A DNA stretch of 64,000 bases from Vanilla planifolia (Eukaryota > Streptophyta > Magnoliopsida > Asparagales > Orchidaceae): assembly GCA_023846275.1 (NCBI GenBank), contig JAIUJO010000186.1, forward strand, positions 119,426 to 183,425, in the 5' to 3' direction. Shown piece by piece: positions 24,001 through 38,300 of this stretch. The notes under the pieces were generated by a model. The model searched no databases, had not been told where the DNA came from, and worked only from the letters and a program-made list of their open reading frames with translations. Within the stretch, counting starts at the first letter, position 1; every line of letters begins with the position of its first letter. The position numbers and the translations under genes were made by a program.

Positions 24001-27000
24001 GTATGTGCTATGTGTGTACATGATTATGTCTGTTTGCAGGCATGTGTGCAGGAATGTGTGCATGTGTGAGTGTGTGTTGTTTCTATGTATATGTGTGTGT
24101 CTACATTCGTGTGTGCATGCAGACACATGTGTGTGTGTGTAGTTGTGTATCTTTTTTGGTGCACGTGTGTGTATGCATGTGCATACATGCATGTGTTTGA
24201 GTGTGTATGTGTTCATATGTTTATGCATTTGTGTGTGTGTGTGCACCTATGTGTGTGTGTGCATGTGCTTATGTGTGTGAGTGTGTGCATATGCAAGTGC
24301 TTGTATGTGCATACGTGCATGTGTATGTGTGTGTATGCACATATTTATATGTGTGTGCAAGCACACATGAGTGGTCACAAGTTTGCATGCTTGTTTGTGG
24401 GTGGTCACATGTTTTCGAGTGCACAAGTGTGTGTGTGTGTGCGTGTGCATATGTGTCTATGCATGTATGTATATAAAGGTGCTAGTGTGTATTCATATAG
24501 GCATTTGTGTGGGTCCCTAAGTATGTGCATGTGTTCATTTGCATGTGCATGTGTGTGAGTGTGTGTTTATGTGTGCTTCTTTGCAAGTGTGCTTGTGTGC
24601 ATGCATGTGTGTGTGCATGGGTGTTGTGTGTCTGTGTGTGATCATTTCTGTGTGTGGATGTGTTCATGTGTGTATGCATAAGCATGTGTATGTGTGTGCA
24701 TGTGTGTTTGTAAGTGTCTATGTGTGTGCATGTCTCTATGTGTGTGTGTGTGTGCATGTGTTTTTGTGTATGAGTGCATGCATCTATTTGTGTGAATGTG
24801 CATGTCCATGTGTCTATGTGGGTGCATGTGCATATATATGTGTGCATGTGAATACACATATGTGTTTGTGTGCATATGTGTGTTAGAATGCATGTAAATG
24901 TGTGTGTGAACATGTTATTATTGTTGTGTGTGTGTCTTCATGGGCATGATTCTATGTGATTGTGTGTGCATGAGTGTGTTTGGACATGTGTGCATGTGTC
25001 TACGTGTGTGTGTGTGCATCTATACATGTGTGTATGTGTGTGCGTATGTGCATGTGTGTGCATGTGTATGCACTTATGGGTGTGTGTGCAGTTGTGTTGT
25101 GTTCTCATGTAAGTGCATGTGCATGCAAGTCTGTTTGTGTACACGTCAGTGTGTGTGTGTGTGTGTGAGCTTGTGCATGTATATACATGTGTGTGTTTGT
25201 TTATGCATGTGTGTTTATTTATGCATGTGTGCACGTTTGTTTGCTCGTGCGAGTGTCTGTGGTTTTCTATGTGCAAGTGTTTATGTGTCTTCATGTATGT
25301 GTATATGGGTATGTTTGCTTGTTTGTGTGCTTGTGCTCATGCTATTGCATGTGTGTGTATGCATGTGCAATTTGTGCATGCTTGTGCATTTGTATGTGTG
25401 TCTATGCATGCAAGAGTGCCTATGTGTTTACATGTGTGTGTGCCTCTGTGTTTTTGTGTGTGTGCTTTTGCATGAATGTGTTTGTGTAGGTGCATGAGTG
25501 TGCATGTGTGTATGTGTTTGCTTGTATTCATGCATGCATGTGTGCATGTGCTTGGATGTGTTTGTATGCATGTGTTTGTGTTCTTATATAGGCATATGTG
25601 TGTGCACATGTGCTTACGAGTATGTGTGCCCACGTCTACGTGAGATCATATGTCTTTGTGTGTGTGTGCATGTGAGTGTGTGTACATGTGTGTATGGTCA
25701 TGTATCTATGTGTGTGTTTGCAAGTGTTTGTGCATAAGTGTGTGAGCAAACATGTCAGTGTGTGTACATGTGCATGTGTATGTGTGTGCATGCTTACACT
25801 TATGCATGTTTGTCTGCATGTTTTTGGTCATGTGTGTGTATATATGTGTGCATATGCTTGTATAGGTGTATGTATGCATCTGTGTGTGTGTGTGTGTATG
25901 CATGTGTATGTGTATGTGTATGTGTGTGTGGGTGAGTTGGTCTGTGGGAGTGTGTGTTTGTGTGTGAGTACATCTAAGTGTGTGTGTGCTTTTATGTCTA
26001 TGTGGGTGCATGCATGTCTTCTTGAATGCATGCATTTGTGTACATGTGTATGTTTGTGTTTGCATGTGTGTGTGTGTGTGTTTGTGTGTCTGTGTATACG
26101 TGTGTGTATGTGTGAGTGCATGTGTGTGTATGTGCATGCATGTGCATATTATGTGTATGGGTGTGTGCATGTCTATCTGGGTGTCTATGCAAGTGAGTGC
26201 ATATGTGTTTACATGTTTGCATGTTTGAGTGTATGTTGGTGCATGTACATTCCTATTTGAACAAACGTGTCTATATGAGTGTGGATATGTACATCTATAA
26301 GTATGTGCTCATGTGCTTGAATGTGTGTGTGCATGTGTTTGTGTATATGTGCTTATATGTGTGCATGTATACACTTGTGTGTATTTTTTGTGAGTATATT
26401 CATGTGTCTGGATCTATGTGTGTGTTTGTCTGTCCATGCATGAGTGTTTTTGTGTTGAAGTTAAACATGTGTCTACTTGAATGCTTATATGCATGTGTGT
26501 GTATATGTATGGTTGTGGGTGTGTATGTGCATGTTTGCTTCATGCATGTGCCTTAGTGAGCATGTGCACATGTGTCTGTGTGTGTGCTTATATGTGAATG
26601 TGTATGTATGAATAAGGGTGCGTGTGTGTGTGTGTGTATGTGATTGTGCATGCGTGCTTATGTAAGTGTGAGTATGTGTGTTTATTTGTTTGCATGTCTA
26701 TGTGCATGTGTGCATATGTGCACGTGTGAGCATACGTGTATCTATGTATGTTGGTGAGTGTGCATGCATGTATGTGGGTGCATGCATAAATTTTTATTTG
26801 TGTAAATGCATCTACATGTGTGTGTTTCTATGTAGGTGTGGGTTAGGTGTGGCTTTTTGAAGGTGTGTGTGTGTCATGTGTGTGTCTATGTGTGTGTGCA
26901 TATGTGTGTGAGTGTGTGTGTGTGCACAAACATGTGTGTTTGCATGTGCATATTTCTGCATGTTTAGGTGAGTGTTTGCTTGTTGGTGTGTGTGCCTATG

Positions 27001-27384
27001 TGTGTGTGTGTGTATGTCTAAGTGCATGCATTTGTATGTACATGCATGTGTGTGTTTGTGTATATGTCTGTATGTACATCTGTGTGTATGCATATGTGTG
27101 TGCATGCATGTGTGTGTGTGTGTGTGCATAAGTATATGTGTTTGTCTATGTGTATGCATGTGCATAAGTGCATGTGTGTGTGCAAGTTATCACATTGTGA
27201 GTGTGAGTGTGGCTTAGTGTGTCTATGTGCATGTGGTTGCATTTGTGTGGGTGCATGTGCATGTGTCTCTGTTTGCACTTGTGTGCATTTGTGCATCTAG
27301 GTGCATGCATGTTTTCATGTGTGTGTGGTTTGTGCATGAGTGGGTTTATTTGGGTGTGTGTGAGTGTAAGTGCATATGCATGTG

Positions 27385-27436
27385 TGTGCATGTGTCTGTA
27401 CATGCATGTGTGTGCATGTGTCTGTACATGCATGTG
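27385..27436 (+). repeat. Two-copy direct repeat, period 26 bp
   Basis: The word GCATGTGTCTGTACATGCAT occurs in the copies starting at 27,385 and 27,411, with identical spacers. Confidence 0.75.
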
Positions 27437-29270
27437 TCTATGTGTGTGAACACAAATGGGTATGTGTGCATGTGTGTGTGTTTGTGTGTATGTATGTGTA
27501 TATGTGTACATGTTTTTTGTGAATGCACACCTGTGTATGTGTATGTGTATGTGTGTGCATAGTTATGTGTGTTTTTATGCATGTGTGTTTGTGTGTTTGT
27601 ATGTATATATGTGTGTGCATTTGTGTCTAAGTAGTTGTATGTGTGTGCATTTGTGTATGATTATGCATATGCATGCACATGTATGTTCATGTGCTTATGC
27701 ATACATGTGTGCATGTGCTTGTGTGTGAGTGGATACATGTATGTGTGTTCTTTCATGTTTATTTGTGTGTGCATTTGTGTGCATATGAATATATGTGTGT
27801 ACCTATGTGCACATGTGTTCTTGTGTGTGCATGTGTGGTGAGTGCACATGTGCATGCCATGCGAGTATGCAAGAATTCTTGTGCATGTGCATGTGTGTGC
27901 CTTGGTGTCTATGTGCAAGTGCATGCAAGTTTGTTTGTACATGTAGGTGTGTGTTTGTTTGTGTGTGTTTTTGTGTGTGCAAGTGTGCATTGTTAAGTGA
28001 TTGTGTGCATGCATAGATGTTTGCATTTCTCTGTGGTTGTGCATGTATAGGTGTATGTGTTGTAGGTGTGCATGTGCATTTTTATACATGTGCTTCTATG
28101 GGTGTTTGTGAATGTGGGTGAGTCTTCATATACATGTTTGTATGCATGTGCGAAAATGTATGTGTGCATGTGTGCACCTTTTTGTGTATTCAAGTGTGTA
28201 TTTTTTCGAACGTGTATGAGTGGGTGCTTATCTGTGTGTATGAGTTTATTCATATGCACGGGTCTGTGCAAGCGTGTGTGTGTGCTTGTGTATGTATTTG
28301 AGTGTGTGTGTGTGTGAGCATGTTCGTTAGTGCATGTGCCTATCAACATGAGTGCAAGAGCATGTGTACATGTATGTTTGTATGTGTTTAGGTGTGAATA
28401 AGTTTGTGTGTGCCCATATATAGTTTTGCATGTTTATGTGTTGTGTATATAGGTGTGTGCATGCATGTGGTTCTAGGTATCTTTGTATGTGTGCATGTGC
28501 ATGTGTGTGTGGACACACAAATGTGTAAATGCATGAGTGTTTTTAAGCTTATGTGCGTGTTTGTGTTTGTGTGTGAGTGTGCATGTGCATGCGTGTACCT
28601 ATGTGTATAGATTCTGTTAGTGCATATGCATGTGTTTGTGTGTGTGGCTTTATGCAAGAGTGTGACACATGTTTATGCTTGAGTGTGTGTGTTTTTTTGC
28701 ATATGCATGTCTAAGTATGGGCATATGTGTGTGAGTGTATTAGTTTATACGTGTGTGTGTGAGTGTTAGTGTGTGCATGCATACATTTTTGCATGTGTCT
28801 GCACTTGCATATGTGTGTGGACATGTGTGTTTATAGGTGTGTGCATGTGTGCCTTTGTATGCACGTGTGTTCATAAATTTGTGCATGCACATGTGTGCAT
28901 ATGTGTGTGTAGTTTGCGTGTGTGTGTAGTTCGCCTGTGCGTAAGTGCATGCATGCATGCATGTGTGTTTGTGTGTATGTTTGTGTGTGTGTGTGTATGT
29001 GTGTGTATGTGTTGTGTGTGTTTGTGTGATCTTGTGCAAGTGTGCACTAGTGTGCACATGAATGTGTTTGCACTCACATCTTGATGCATGTGTGTGTTTT
29101 GTGCATGTGTGTGATTACATGAGTGTATGTGTGTGCGTGAGCCTACATGCGTGTATGCAACTGTGTGGGTGCAAGCATTTATCGTGTGTGCTTATGCATG
29201 TGCCTTTGTGTTCATTTGTGTGTGTGTGGGCGTAGATGCATTCGTGCAAGTGTATGCTTGTGGGTATATA

Positions 29271-29303
29271 TGTAGGAAGGGCAGAAGGGGTTGTGCAGCA
29301 GTG
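29271..29303 (+). repeat. Non-alternating island, block 2 copy
   Basis: GGAAGGGCAGAAGGGG followed by TTGTGCAGCAGTG. It is the counterpart of 9,793-9,828 and 42,680-42,711, here about 707 bp before the block 2/3 junction. Confidence 0.75.
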
Positions 29304-32300
29304 TGTGCATGTGTGTTATTGCTTGGGTGTGCTTGTGTGTGGGTGTGTATTTTTGTGAATGTGTGCATGGGCATGCATCTGTTTGTGTGTGTGTGTATGC
29401 AAGTTTGTGTGTGCATGTGTGGGTGTATGCACATGCGCATGTGTTCATGGTTTGTGGGTGTGTATGTGTGTGCATGTGTGCTTGTGTGTGTGTGGTGGAT
29501 GTGTACACATGTGTATGTGCATGTAGGTGCATACATCCTATGTTTTCATATGTGTCTATGCATTTTGTTCTAGTCTACATGCATGTGTGTATTTTAATGC
29601 TTTTGCATGTGTGTGTAAGTTGTCTGCATGTACTTTTATGCAAGTGATTGTGAATGCACAACCATGTGTGTGTATTTGTGTGTGCATGTGTGTGTTTGTT
29701 TGTGTGTGATTGTATGTTTGTGCATATGTATACCTGTGTGTGTGTGTGCACACATTTGCATAAGCTCGTGCACATGTGCATGTATGCTCGTGTTCATGTG
29801 TGCATGTATTTTTGTGTGTGTGCATATGTGTGCATGTGTGTGTGTGAGTGTGCATGTATTTACAAGTGCATGTGTGCATATTCATTTGTGTGTGTGTATG
29901 CGCACATGTGTGTGCACGAGTGTGCGTGTGTTTGTGCATACTTATGCACGTGTGTGTGTGTGCATGATTGTGTGTGTGCTTATGTATGTATATTTAGGTG
30001 AGCTTGTGTGTGGGTTGGTGTATGTGAGTATGTGTGCATGTGGGTGTATGTGAGTATATATGCATGTGCATGCATGTATGTGTGAGAGTTTGTCCTTGTG
30101 CATGTATGTGTTTTATGCATTTTATTTGTGTCTATGTCGATGTGTAAGCATGTGTGTGTACGTATTTGTGTATCCGTTTGTATGGAAGTGTGTGGTTGTG
30201 TGTGGGTACTTGAAAGTTGTGTATTTGTGCATGTGTGCGTGTGTGCACTCATGTGCTCATGTACGAGTATAAGTGCTTGTTTGGGTGTTAGTATTCTTAT
30301 GGGTGTGTATGTGCATGTGTGTCTTTGAGAGCATTTGCATGTGTGTATATGTGCATGTGTATAAGTATGAGTGCATGTGTGCATGTGTTTGTATGCATGT
30401 GTGCTCAGTTTGTGTGTACCTATGTGTGTGTGTGTGCATGTTTCTATGATCTATGCTTGTGTGTGCATGCCAATGTGTGTGTGTATGGGTGCATGTGTGT
30501 GTATGTGAATTGATGCATGTGTTTGTGTGTTGTATACACATGTGGGTGCATGTTTTTTTTGTGTGTGTGTGTGTATGAGTGTGCCTACATGAATGCATGC
30601 ACGTGCATGTATGCTTGTGCATGTGTGTGTGAGCTTGTGCACATGTGTTAGCAAGTGTGTCCATGTGCATGTGCTTATCTGTTCCTCCATGTGTGTGTGT
30701 ATGTGTTAGTATGTGTGGTGTGTGTCAGCATATATTCATGTGGTTATGCAAGCGCATGTGTGTGTGTATGTCTATATGCTTGTGCATGTATGCATGCATG
30801 TGTATGTTTGTGCGTGGGTATGTGTGTGTGTGCATTCCTTCATGTTTGTGTGTGTTTTTGTGTGCAAGTGTGAGTAGGCATATGTGTAGATGTGTGTGTG
30901 TATTCATGCATACATTTGTGTATGTTTATGTGCTATACACACATGTAAATATTTATATTTATGTGTGTGTTCATGTGTTTGGCTATTTGTGTGTGTGTGT
31001 GCATGTTTGTGTAAGTGAGTGCATATGTGTGTGTGTGCACGAAGGCACCTGAAGGCACATATGTGTGTGGGTGTATTTATGTGTGTGTATGGGTGCATGT
31101 GTGTGCATATGATTATGCATGTGTGTGTGTGCCTATGTGCATGAGTGTTCGTGTGTGTGCATGTTTGTGCTTTTGCATGTGTTTGTTATTGTGTATGCTT
31201 ATGTCTGCACGTGTGAGTGCTTCTGTGTGTGTGCATGTTCATTTATGTGTGTGGACATGTGTGTGTATATGTTTGTGTGGTAGTGTGCCCACATGTGTAT
31301 ATGTATGCATGTGTGTGTTTGCTTATGTGTGTGCTTACGTGTATGCATGTTTATGTGTGTGCACTATATTGTGTTTGTTTGTGTTTATGTGTTCACACAT
31401 GCATGTTTGTGTATGTGTTTTTTTGTGTTCATATGCTTGTGTGAGTTTGTGTGCACATGAGTGCATTTGTGTTCGTGTATTTGTGCATGTCTGTAGGTGC
31501 ATGTGTGTGTGCTTTTACGAATGTGTGTATATGTGCATGTGTTTGTGTTCTTATGCATAAGTGTGTGTGCATGCAATTGCATGTGAACATGTGTGTGCTT
31601 CTGTGCTCATGTGTGTGTATGTGTATATGTGTGCATGTCTATATGCATGTATGTGGTCATGTGTTTATGTGTGTGTGTGTGTGTACCTACATATGTATAA
31701 GTTTGTGTAGGTGTCTATATCTATGTTTTTATATTTTGTATGTGTATTTGTGAGTATGTGCATGCATGTGCATGTATGTGTGTATGTGCACATACATACA
31801 TGTGTGGGTGTGGTTGGGTGTGCATGCCTATGTGCGTGTTTGCATTTGTGTGTGTTTGTGTGCATGCATATGCATGTGCTAAGTGTGTGTATGATCATGT
31901 CTATATGTAGGTGTGTCTGCATGTGTGAGTGTGGGTGTGTGTCGTTTCTATGTGTATGTGTGTGTTTGCATTCATGTGTGCATGCACATCGAGGTGTGTG
32001 TGTGTATGCATGCATCTTTTTGTCTATGCACGTGTGCATACATGTGTGTACATGTATATGTGTGAGTGTGTATGTGCGCATGTGCATGCATGCGTTTATG
32101 TATTTCTATGTGTGTATGCAAGGATATACACAAGCATATACTCATGTGTGTGTGTGTGCACCTATGTCTGTGTGTGTGCATGTGCATATGTGCTAGAATG
32201 TGTACATGTGCAAGTGCATGTGTGTGCATGCACATGTTTGTGTGTGTATAGGATGCATGTGTGGGCACATATTTGTGTGCATATTTGTGGGTAGTCACAT

Positions 32301-32863
32301 GTATGTGTGTGTGCATCTGTGCATATGTTTTTTTGTATGTATGTGTAAAAAAATGTTTGTCTCTATTCATATAGGCATATGTGTGGGTGCCTAGGTATGT
32401 GTGTGTATGTGTATGCATGTGTCTATGTGCATGTCTATGGTTGTGTGCATTTTTGTGTGCTTATGTGCATGTGTACTTGTGTGCATGTATATGTTTGTGC
32501 ATGTGTATATCTTGGTTATGTGTGTATGTCTACATGTGTGTGTGTGTGTGTGTCTATGTGAGTGCATTTGTGTTTGTGAGTGTCTATGTGTGTGCATGTC
32601 TCTCTGTGTGTTCCTATGTGTGTGTGTGCATGTGTATGTGTATGTGTGTGTATGAGTGCATTCATGCATTTGTGTGCATGTGCATGTTCGTATGTCTATG
32701 TGGGTACATGTATACATATGAATACACATATGTGTTTGTGTGTATATGTGTTTTACAATGCATGTATATATATGTGTGTGTGTGTGTGTCTATGTATTCT
32801 TATGCATATATTTTGTTGTTGTTGTGTGTGTGTCTTCATGGGCATGAGTGTGTGGCTATGTGT

Positions 32864-32927
32864 GCATGTGTGTGTGTATTATGCATGTGTGTGTGTATTA
32901 TGCATGTGTGTGTGTATTATGCATGTG
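32864..32927 (+). repeat. Tandem repeat, period 19 bp, three copies plus a partial
   Basis: The 19-mer GCATGTGTGTGTGTATTAT starts at 32,864, 32,883 and 32,902 without change, and a partial copy starts at 32,921. It is absent from the matching places in blocks 1 and 2, so it is a recent local expansion in block 3. Confidence 0.85.
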
Positions 32928-35281
32928 TGTATGGGTGTGCATATGTGCATGAGTGTGCTTGTGAGCATGTATATGTACTTGTGTGTGTGTATGCATGTGT
33001 GTGTGTGTGTGCTTGTGTAAGTGCATGTGCATGCGAGTGTGTTTGTGTGCACAACATTATGTGTGTGTGTGCTTGTGTATGTACAGACATGTGTGCATTT
33101 CTATATGCATGTGTGCATGTTTGTGTGCTCATGCGAGTGTGTGTGCTTGGCTATGAGCAAGTGTGTATGTATAATCAGGTATGTGTATATGTATATGTTT
33201 GCATGTTTGTGCACTTGTGTGCATGTGAGCGCATGTGTGTGTGTGTGTGCATGTGCATGTGTGTGCATGCATGTGTTCATGTGCATGCATAAGAGTGCAT
33301 GTGTGATTATATGTGTGTGCGTGCCTCTGTGTTTATGTGTGCATGCTTGTGCATGTGTATGCACGAGTGTGCATCTGTGTTTGCCTCTGTGTTTGTGCAT
33401 GTGTGCTTTTGTATGAATGTATTTGCATAGTGACTGCATGTACATGCATGTGTGTATGCATGTGTTTGTGTTTTCTAGAGCACATGTGTGTATATGTGTG
33501 ATTTCATTGATGTCTGCATGTGTGCATGCACTTATACATGTTTGCTTGATTATGTTTGTGTGCTTTGTGCATGCATTGTGTGTGTGCACATACCAATGTG
33601 CACATGTGCTTGTGTGTATGTGTGTGCCCATGTCTACGTGAGTCTGTTTGTCTTTTTAAGTATGTGCATGTATGTGTATGGCCATGTGTCGATGTGTGTG
33701 TTTGTAAGTGTTTATGCATAAGTGTGTGAGCATGCAAGTGAGTGTGTGTATGTGTGCATGTGCATGTGTGTGCATGCTTATACTTATGCATGTTTTTGTT
33801 TGTGTGTGTGTGTATTTGTGTGTGCATATGCTTGTATATGTGTGCGTGAATGTGTGTGTTTGTGTGTGTGGTTTGTGTGTGTGGTTGCTTCAATGTGTGG
33901 GAGTGTGCATTTGTGTGAGTGAGTGCATCTGAGTGTGTGTGCATATATGTGTGTGTGGGTGCATGCATGTCTGTTTGAATGCATGCATTTGTGTGCACGT
34001 GTGTGTTTGTGTGTGCATGTGTGTGAGTGTGTGTGTAAGCATATATTTGTGTGTGTGCATGTGATGTGTGTGTGTGTCTCTATGTGTGTGGGTTTGGTTG
34101 CATGTGTGTGTGCTATCCATGCTGTGAATGTGTGTGAGTGTGGTGTGTGTGTGCGCATCTACCCACATGTGTATGCACATGCACATGTTGTTATGCTCGT
34201 TTGTTCTTATATATGTGCATGGAGCTTGTGTATGTGTACATGTTCCTGTATGTTTTTGTTTATATGTGCATGCGTACATGTGTCTCTAGGTACATGTATG
34301 TGCATGTGTGTGCGCTTGTGTATGTGTGGCAATCTACATATAAGTCTATGCATCTGTGCATGTGTGCATGTGTCATGTGTGCATGCATGGGAATGTATGT
34401 GTGTGTGGGTGTTCTTATGTGGGTTTTTGTGTGTGCAAATGTTATGGGTGTGTGTGTGCATGTGTGGTGGTGTGTTTGTGTGTGTGTGTGTGTGAGAGCA
34501 TTAGCATTCGTACATACATACATGTGTGTGTGCACACATGCACATGTGTTTGTGTGTATGTGCATTTGTGTGGGGGTGTATGCTTGTGTTTGTGAGCATT
34601 AATACTTGTGTGTATGCATGCATATGCATTTATGTGGATGTGCAAGTGTGTGTGTTCCTATGTGTGTGTGTATGCTTTTGTTTATGTATGTGTGTGTGCT
34701 TGCATGTGTGCATGAGTATATATTAGTGCATGTGTGCATGTGTGCACATATGTATGTGCATGTATGAGTACATGTGTGTGTATGTACATGCATGTATGCA
34801 TATGTGTGTTCACATTATGTGTATGGGTGAGTGCATGTCTGTGTGCATGTGTTTATGCAAGTGAGTGCATGTGTGGGTGTACATGTTTGTGTGTTTGAGC
34901 TCATGTTTGTGCATGCACGTGTATGTTTCTACAAATGTGTCTATATGTGCGTGGATATGTGCATCTATAAGTACGTGTGCATGTAATTGAATGTGTGCGT
35001 GTGGGTGCAGGTGAATGTGGGTGCACATCTGTTTGTGTTTGTGTGCATATAAGTGTATGTGCATACACAAGTGTGTGAATATGTGTGTAGTTTTTGTGAG
35101 TGTATTTGTGTTTCTGGATCTATGTGTCTGTGTGTCCATGCATGTCTTTTTTTGTGTGCATGTTAAGCATGTGTCTGCTTGCATCCATGTGTGTACGTAC
35201 ATGTATGGTTGTAAGTGTGTGTGTGTATGCATCCGTCATGCATGTGTCTGAGTGGGCATGTGTATGTGTGCCTATGTGTGT

Positions 35282-35351
35282 GAATATATGTGTACGTGTA
35301 TGTATGCATGAGTGTGTGTGCGAATATATGTGTACGTGTATGTATGCATGA
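35282..35351 (+). repeat. Two-copy direct repeat, period 40 bp
   Basis: A 30-base word beginning GAATATATGTGTACGTGTAT is repeated exactly at 35,282-35,311 and 35,322-35,351, with the spacer GTGTGTGTGC. Confidence 0.85.
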
Positions 35352-38300
35352 AGGTGCGTGTGTGTGCATGTGTACTTATGTGTGTACGTGATTGTGCATG
35401 CATGCTTATGTTGGGTGTGTGTGTGTGTGTGTCTATTTGTTTTTATGTCTATGTACATGTGTGTGCATTTGTGCATGTGTGAGCATGCATGTGTCCATAT
35501 GTGTGCGTGTGTGTACATGCATGTGTGTGTGTGCATGCATATATTTTTATGTGTGAGTGCATCTATAAATGTGTATTTGTGTGCATGTGTAGGTGTGTGT
35601 GGGTATTTGTGGGTGTGTGACATGTGTGTGCCTATGTGTGTGTGAGTGTGTGTGTTTGTATGCACATGCACCTGTGTTTTTATGCATATGTGTATATCTA
35701 CATGCATATGTGTGCATGCACTTGTGCATGTGCATGCATGTGTGTGTGTATGCACATGTGCCTGCATTCATGTGTGTGTGCATAAACATGTGCATTTGTC
35801 TGTGTGCATGCATGTATGTAAGTACATGTGTGTGCGTGTGCATATGTGTGCAGTTGTGGGTGTGACTGTGGGTTTGTGAGTCTACATGCATGTAGGTGCA
35901 CTTGTATGGGTACATGTGCATGTCTATGCATTTGCATTTGTGTGTGTGTGCATGTGATTACATACATGTTTGTATGTGTGTTTGCATGTGTGTATGGTGT
36001 TGCATAAGTGGATAAGTGGATTTATTTGAGTGCATGTATTTAAGTGCACATGCATATGTGTGTGTGTCTATACGTTCCTATGTGTATGTGCACATATGTG
36101 TGCATGTGCATGTGTGTGCATGTTTGTGTGTTTGTGTGTTTGTGTGTGTGAATGCACGTGTCTATGAGTACATGTTTTTGTGAATGCACTCAATTTTATG
36201 TGTGTGTGTGTGTGCACAATTGTGTGTGTTTATGTGCATGTGTGTCTAAGTGGTTGTGTCTGCATGCATATGTGCATGTGTGTGTGCTTGCACGTGTGTG
36301 TATGTGTATGTGCATGTGTGTGCATATTTGTATGTCGTTACACCTATGTGTATGCTTATGCATATGCATGAACGTGTATGAGCGTGTGCTTGTACATACA
36401 TTTGTGTGTGCTTATGTGTGAGTGGGTACGTGTATGTGTGTGCTTTCATTTTTATTTGTGTGTGTGTGTGTCCATGTGAATATGTGTGTGTACTTATGTG
36501 CACGTGTGTTCTTGTGTGTGTGCATATATGTGTTGGTGAACATGTGCATGCCATGTGAGTGTGTAAGAATGTATGTGCGTGTGCATGTGTGTGCCTTGAT
36601 GTGTTTGTGTGTGCATGTGCACGCACATGTTCATACATGTAGGTGTGCATTTGTTTGCATGAATTTGTGCATGTATGTTTGTGCATGTGTGCATTTTTGA
36701 GTGTTTGTGTGCACGCATAGATGTTTCCATTTTCGTGTGTACATGTTGGGTGAGTCTTCTTATACATGCCTGCATGCAAATGTGCACATGTGTGTATATT
36801 TTTGCAATTGTATGAGTAAGTGCTCTTCTGTGTGTATGAATGTGTTCATATGCGTGGGTCCTTGCAAGTGTGTATGCTTTTGTATGTATTTGAGTGTGTG
36901 TGTGAGCATGTTTGTTACTCAGTGTGGCTATCAGCATGTGCGCATGTATGTTTGCACATTTTTAAATGTGCATCAATGTGCATATGCCCCTATGGACTTT
37001 TGCAAGTTTGCATTTGTTTTGCATGCGTGTGTTTGCATGCATGTAAGTTTGAGTATGTGTGTATGTGTGCATGTGCATGTGCATGTGGACACAAAAATAG
37101 GCATATGCATGAGAATTTTTATACTTATGTGTGTGTTTGCATGTGTGTGATTGTGCATGTGCATACATGTACCTACGTGTATATGTGTCTATTAGTTCAT
37201 GTGTATATGTTTGATTATGTGGCTTTGTGCAAGAAAGAGTATGTGTGTTTGCATGCATATGCATATCTAAGTGTGTATGTGTATGTATTTGTGTGCATGT
37301 GTATGAGCTTGTGTGTATGCATGTGCATGCACGTTCGTGTGTTCATGTGTGTGTATGTGAAAAAGTATGTGTGCATGGGTGCATGTGTGCATGTGTGTTC
37401 CTGTCTGTGCCTATGCATGCACCCACGTGCGTGTTTATGAGTGGGAGGGTGCATATGTGTGTGTTCATGGGTTTGGGTGTATGTGTGTATGCATTCATAA
37501 CTACATGTGTATGTATGCACATGTGTGTGTGTGTGTGTGCATGTGTGAGCATGTGGTTGTTTGTATGTATGTGTGTGAATGTATGTGATTGTGCATGTGT
37601 GTGCATGTGCATGCACATGTGGATGCATGTGTGCACATCTGTGTAGGTGTGTGCATTTTTATTTGTTTGTGTCTATGTGTATACGTGCATGTATGAATGT
37701 TGTGAATGCATATGTGTGTGTACATGTCTTTCTGCACCCATGCTTGTGTATTTATGCATGCATTTGTACATTTTTGTTTGTGAGCACACATGTGTGTGTA
37801 TGTATGTTTGTGTTTAAGTACATATGAGTGCATGTGTTTATGTATGTGTGCCTGTGTGAGTTTGTGGTTGCATGTGTAAGTGAGCTTTTGTGAGTGTGTG
37901 GGTGCATGTCCAGGAGTGGTTATGTATGTGTATTTGTGTATAGGTGCTTGTACATGAGAGCACATGTGTGTGTGTGTGTATGTTTGCATGTATGTGTGTG
38001 GGTGGGTGTGTGTGTTTGTGTATATGTTTATGTGCATATATAGGTGTATGTGTATGTGCAAGCATGCTTGTGTGAATGTGTGTGTGAGTATGTGCATGCG
38101 TGTGTGTACTTGCATATGTGAGTGCAGTTGTGTTTGTGTATGTGTGTATATGTCTATGTGCATATGTGTGCTCCCTTCTGTGGTTGTGCCTATGCATGTT
38201 TATGCATATGGACATTTGTGGGTATGCTTATGTGGGCTTGTGTGTGTGTATGTTAATGTCTTTTGTGTGTATATGGGTATGTATAGGGGTGTATGCACAT

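Larger units (their letters stand above)
21060..30010 (+). repeat. TG/CA-rich array, block 2
   Basis: Anchors shared with block 1, in order: 21,424 (359), 21,901 (about 846), 22,416 (1,725), 23,049 (2,541), 24,470 (3,959), 24,930 (4,480), 26,291 (6,506), 26,411 (6,664), 27,342 (7,605), 27,727 (7,936), 29,055 (9,593), 29,271 (9,793). About 0.6 kb equivalent to 5,640-6,360 is missing near 26,140. Most of the block 3 stretch 37,300-42,400 is also missing near 28,750-29,000. It ends in TGAGCTTGTGTGTG, which precedes the element by about 25-35 bases in blocks 1 and 3. No gene is seen. Confidence 0.8.
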
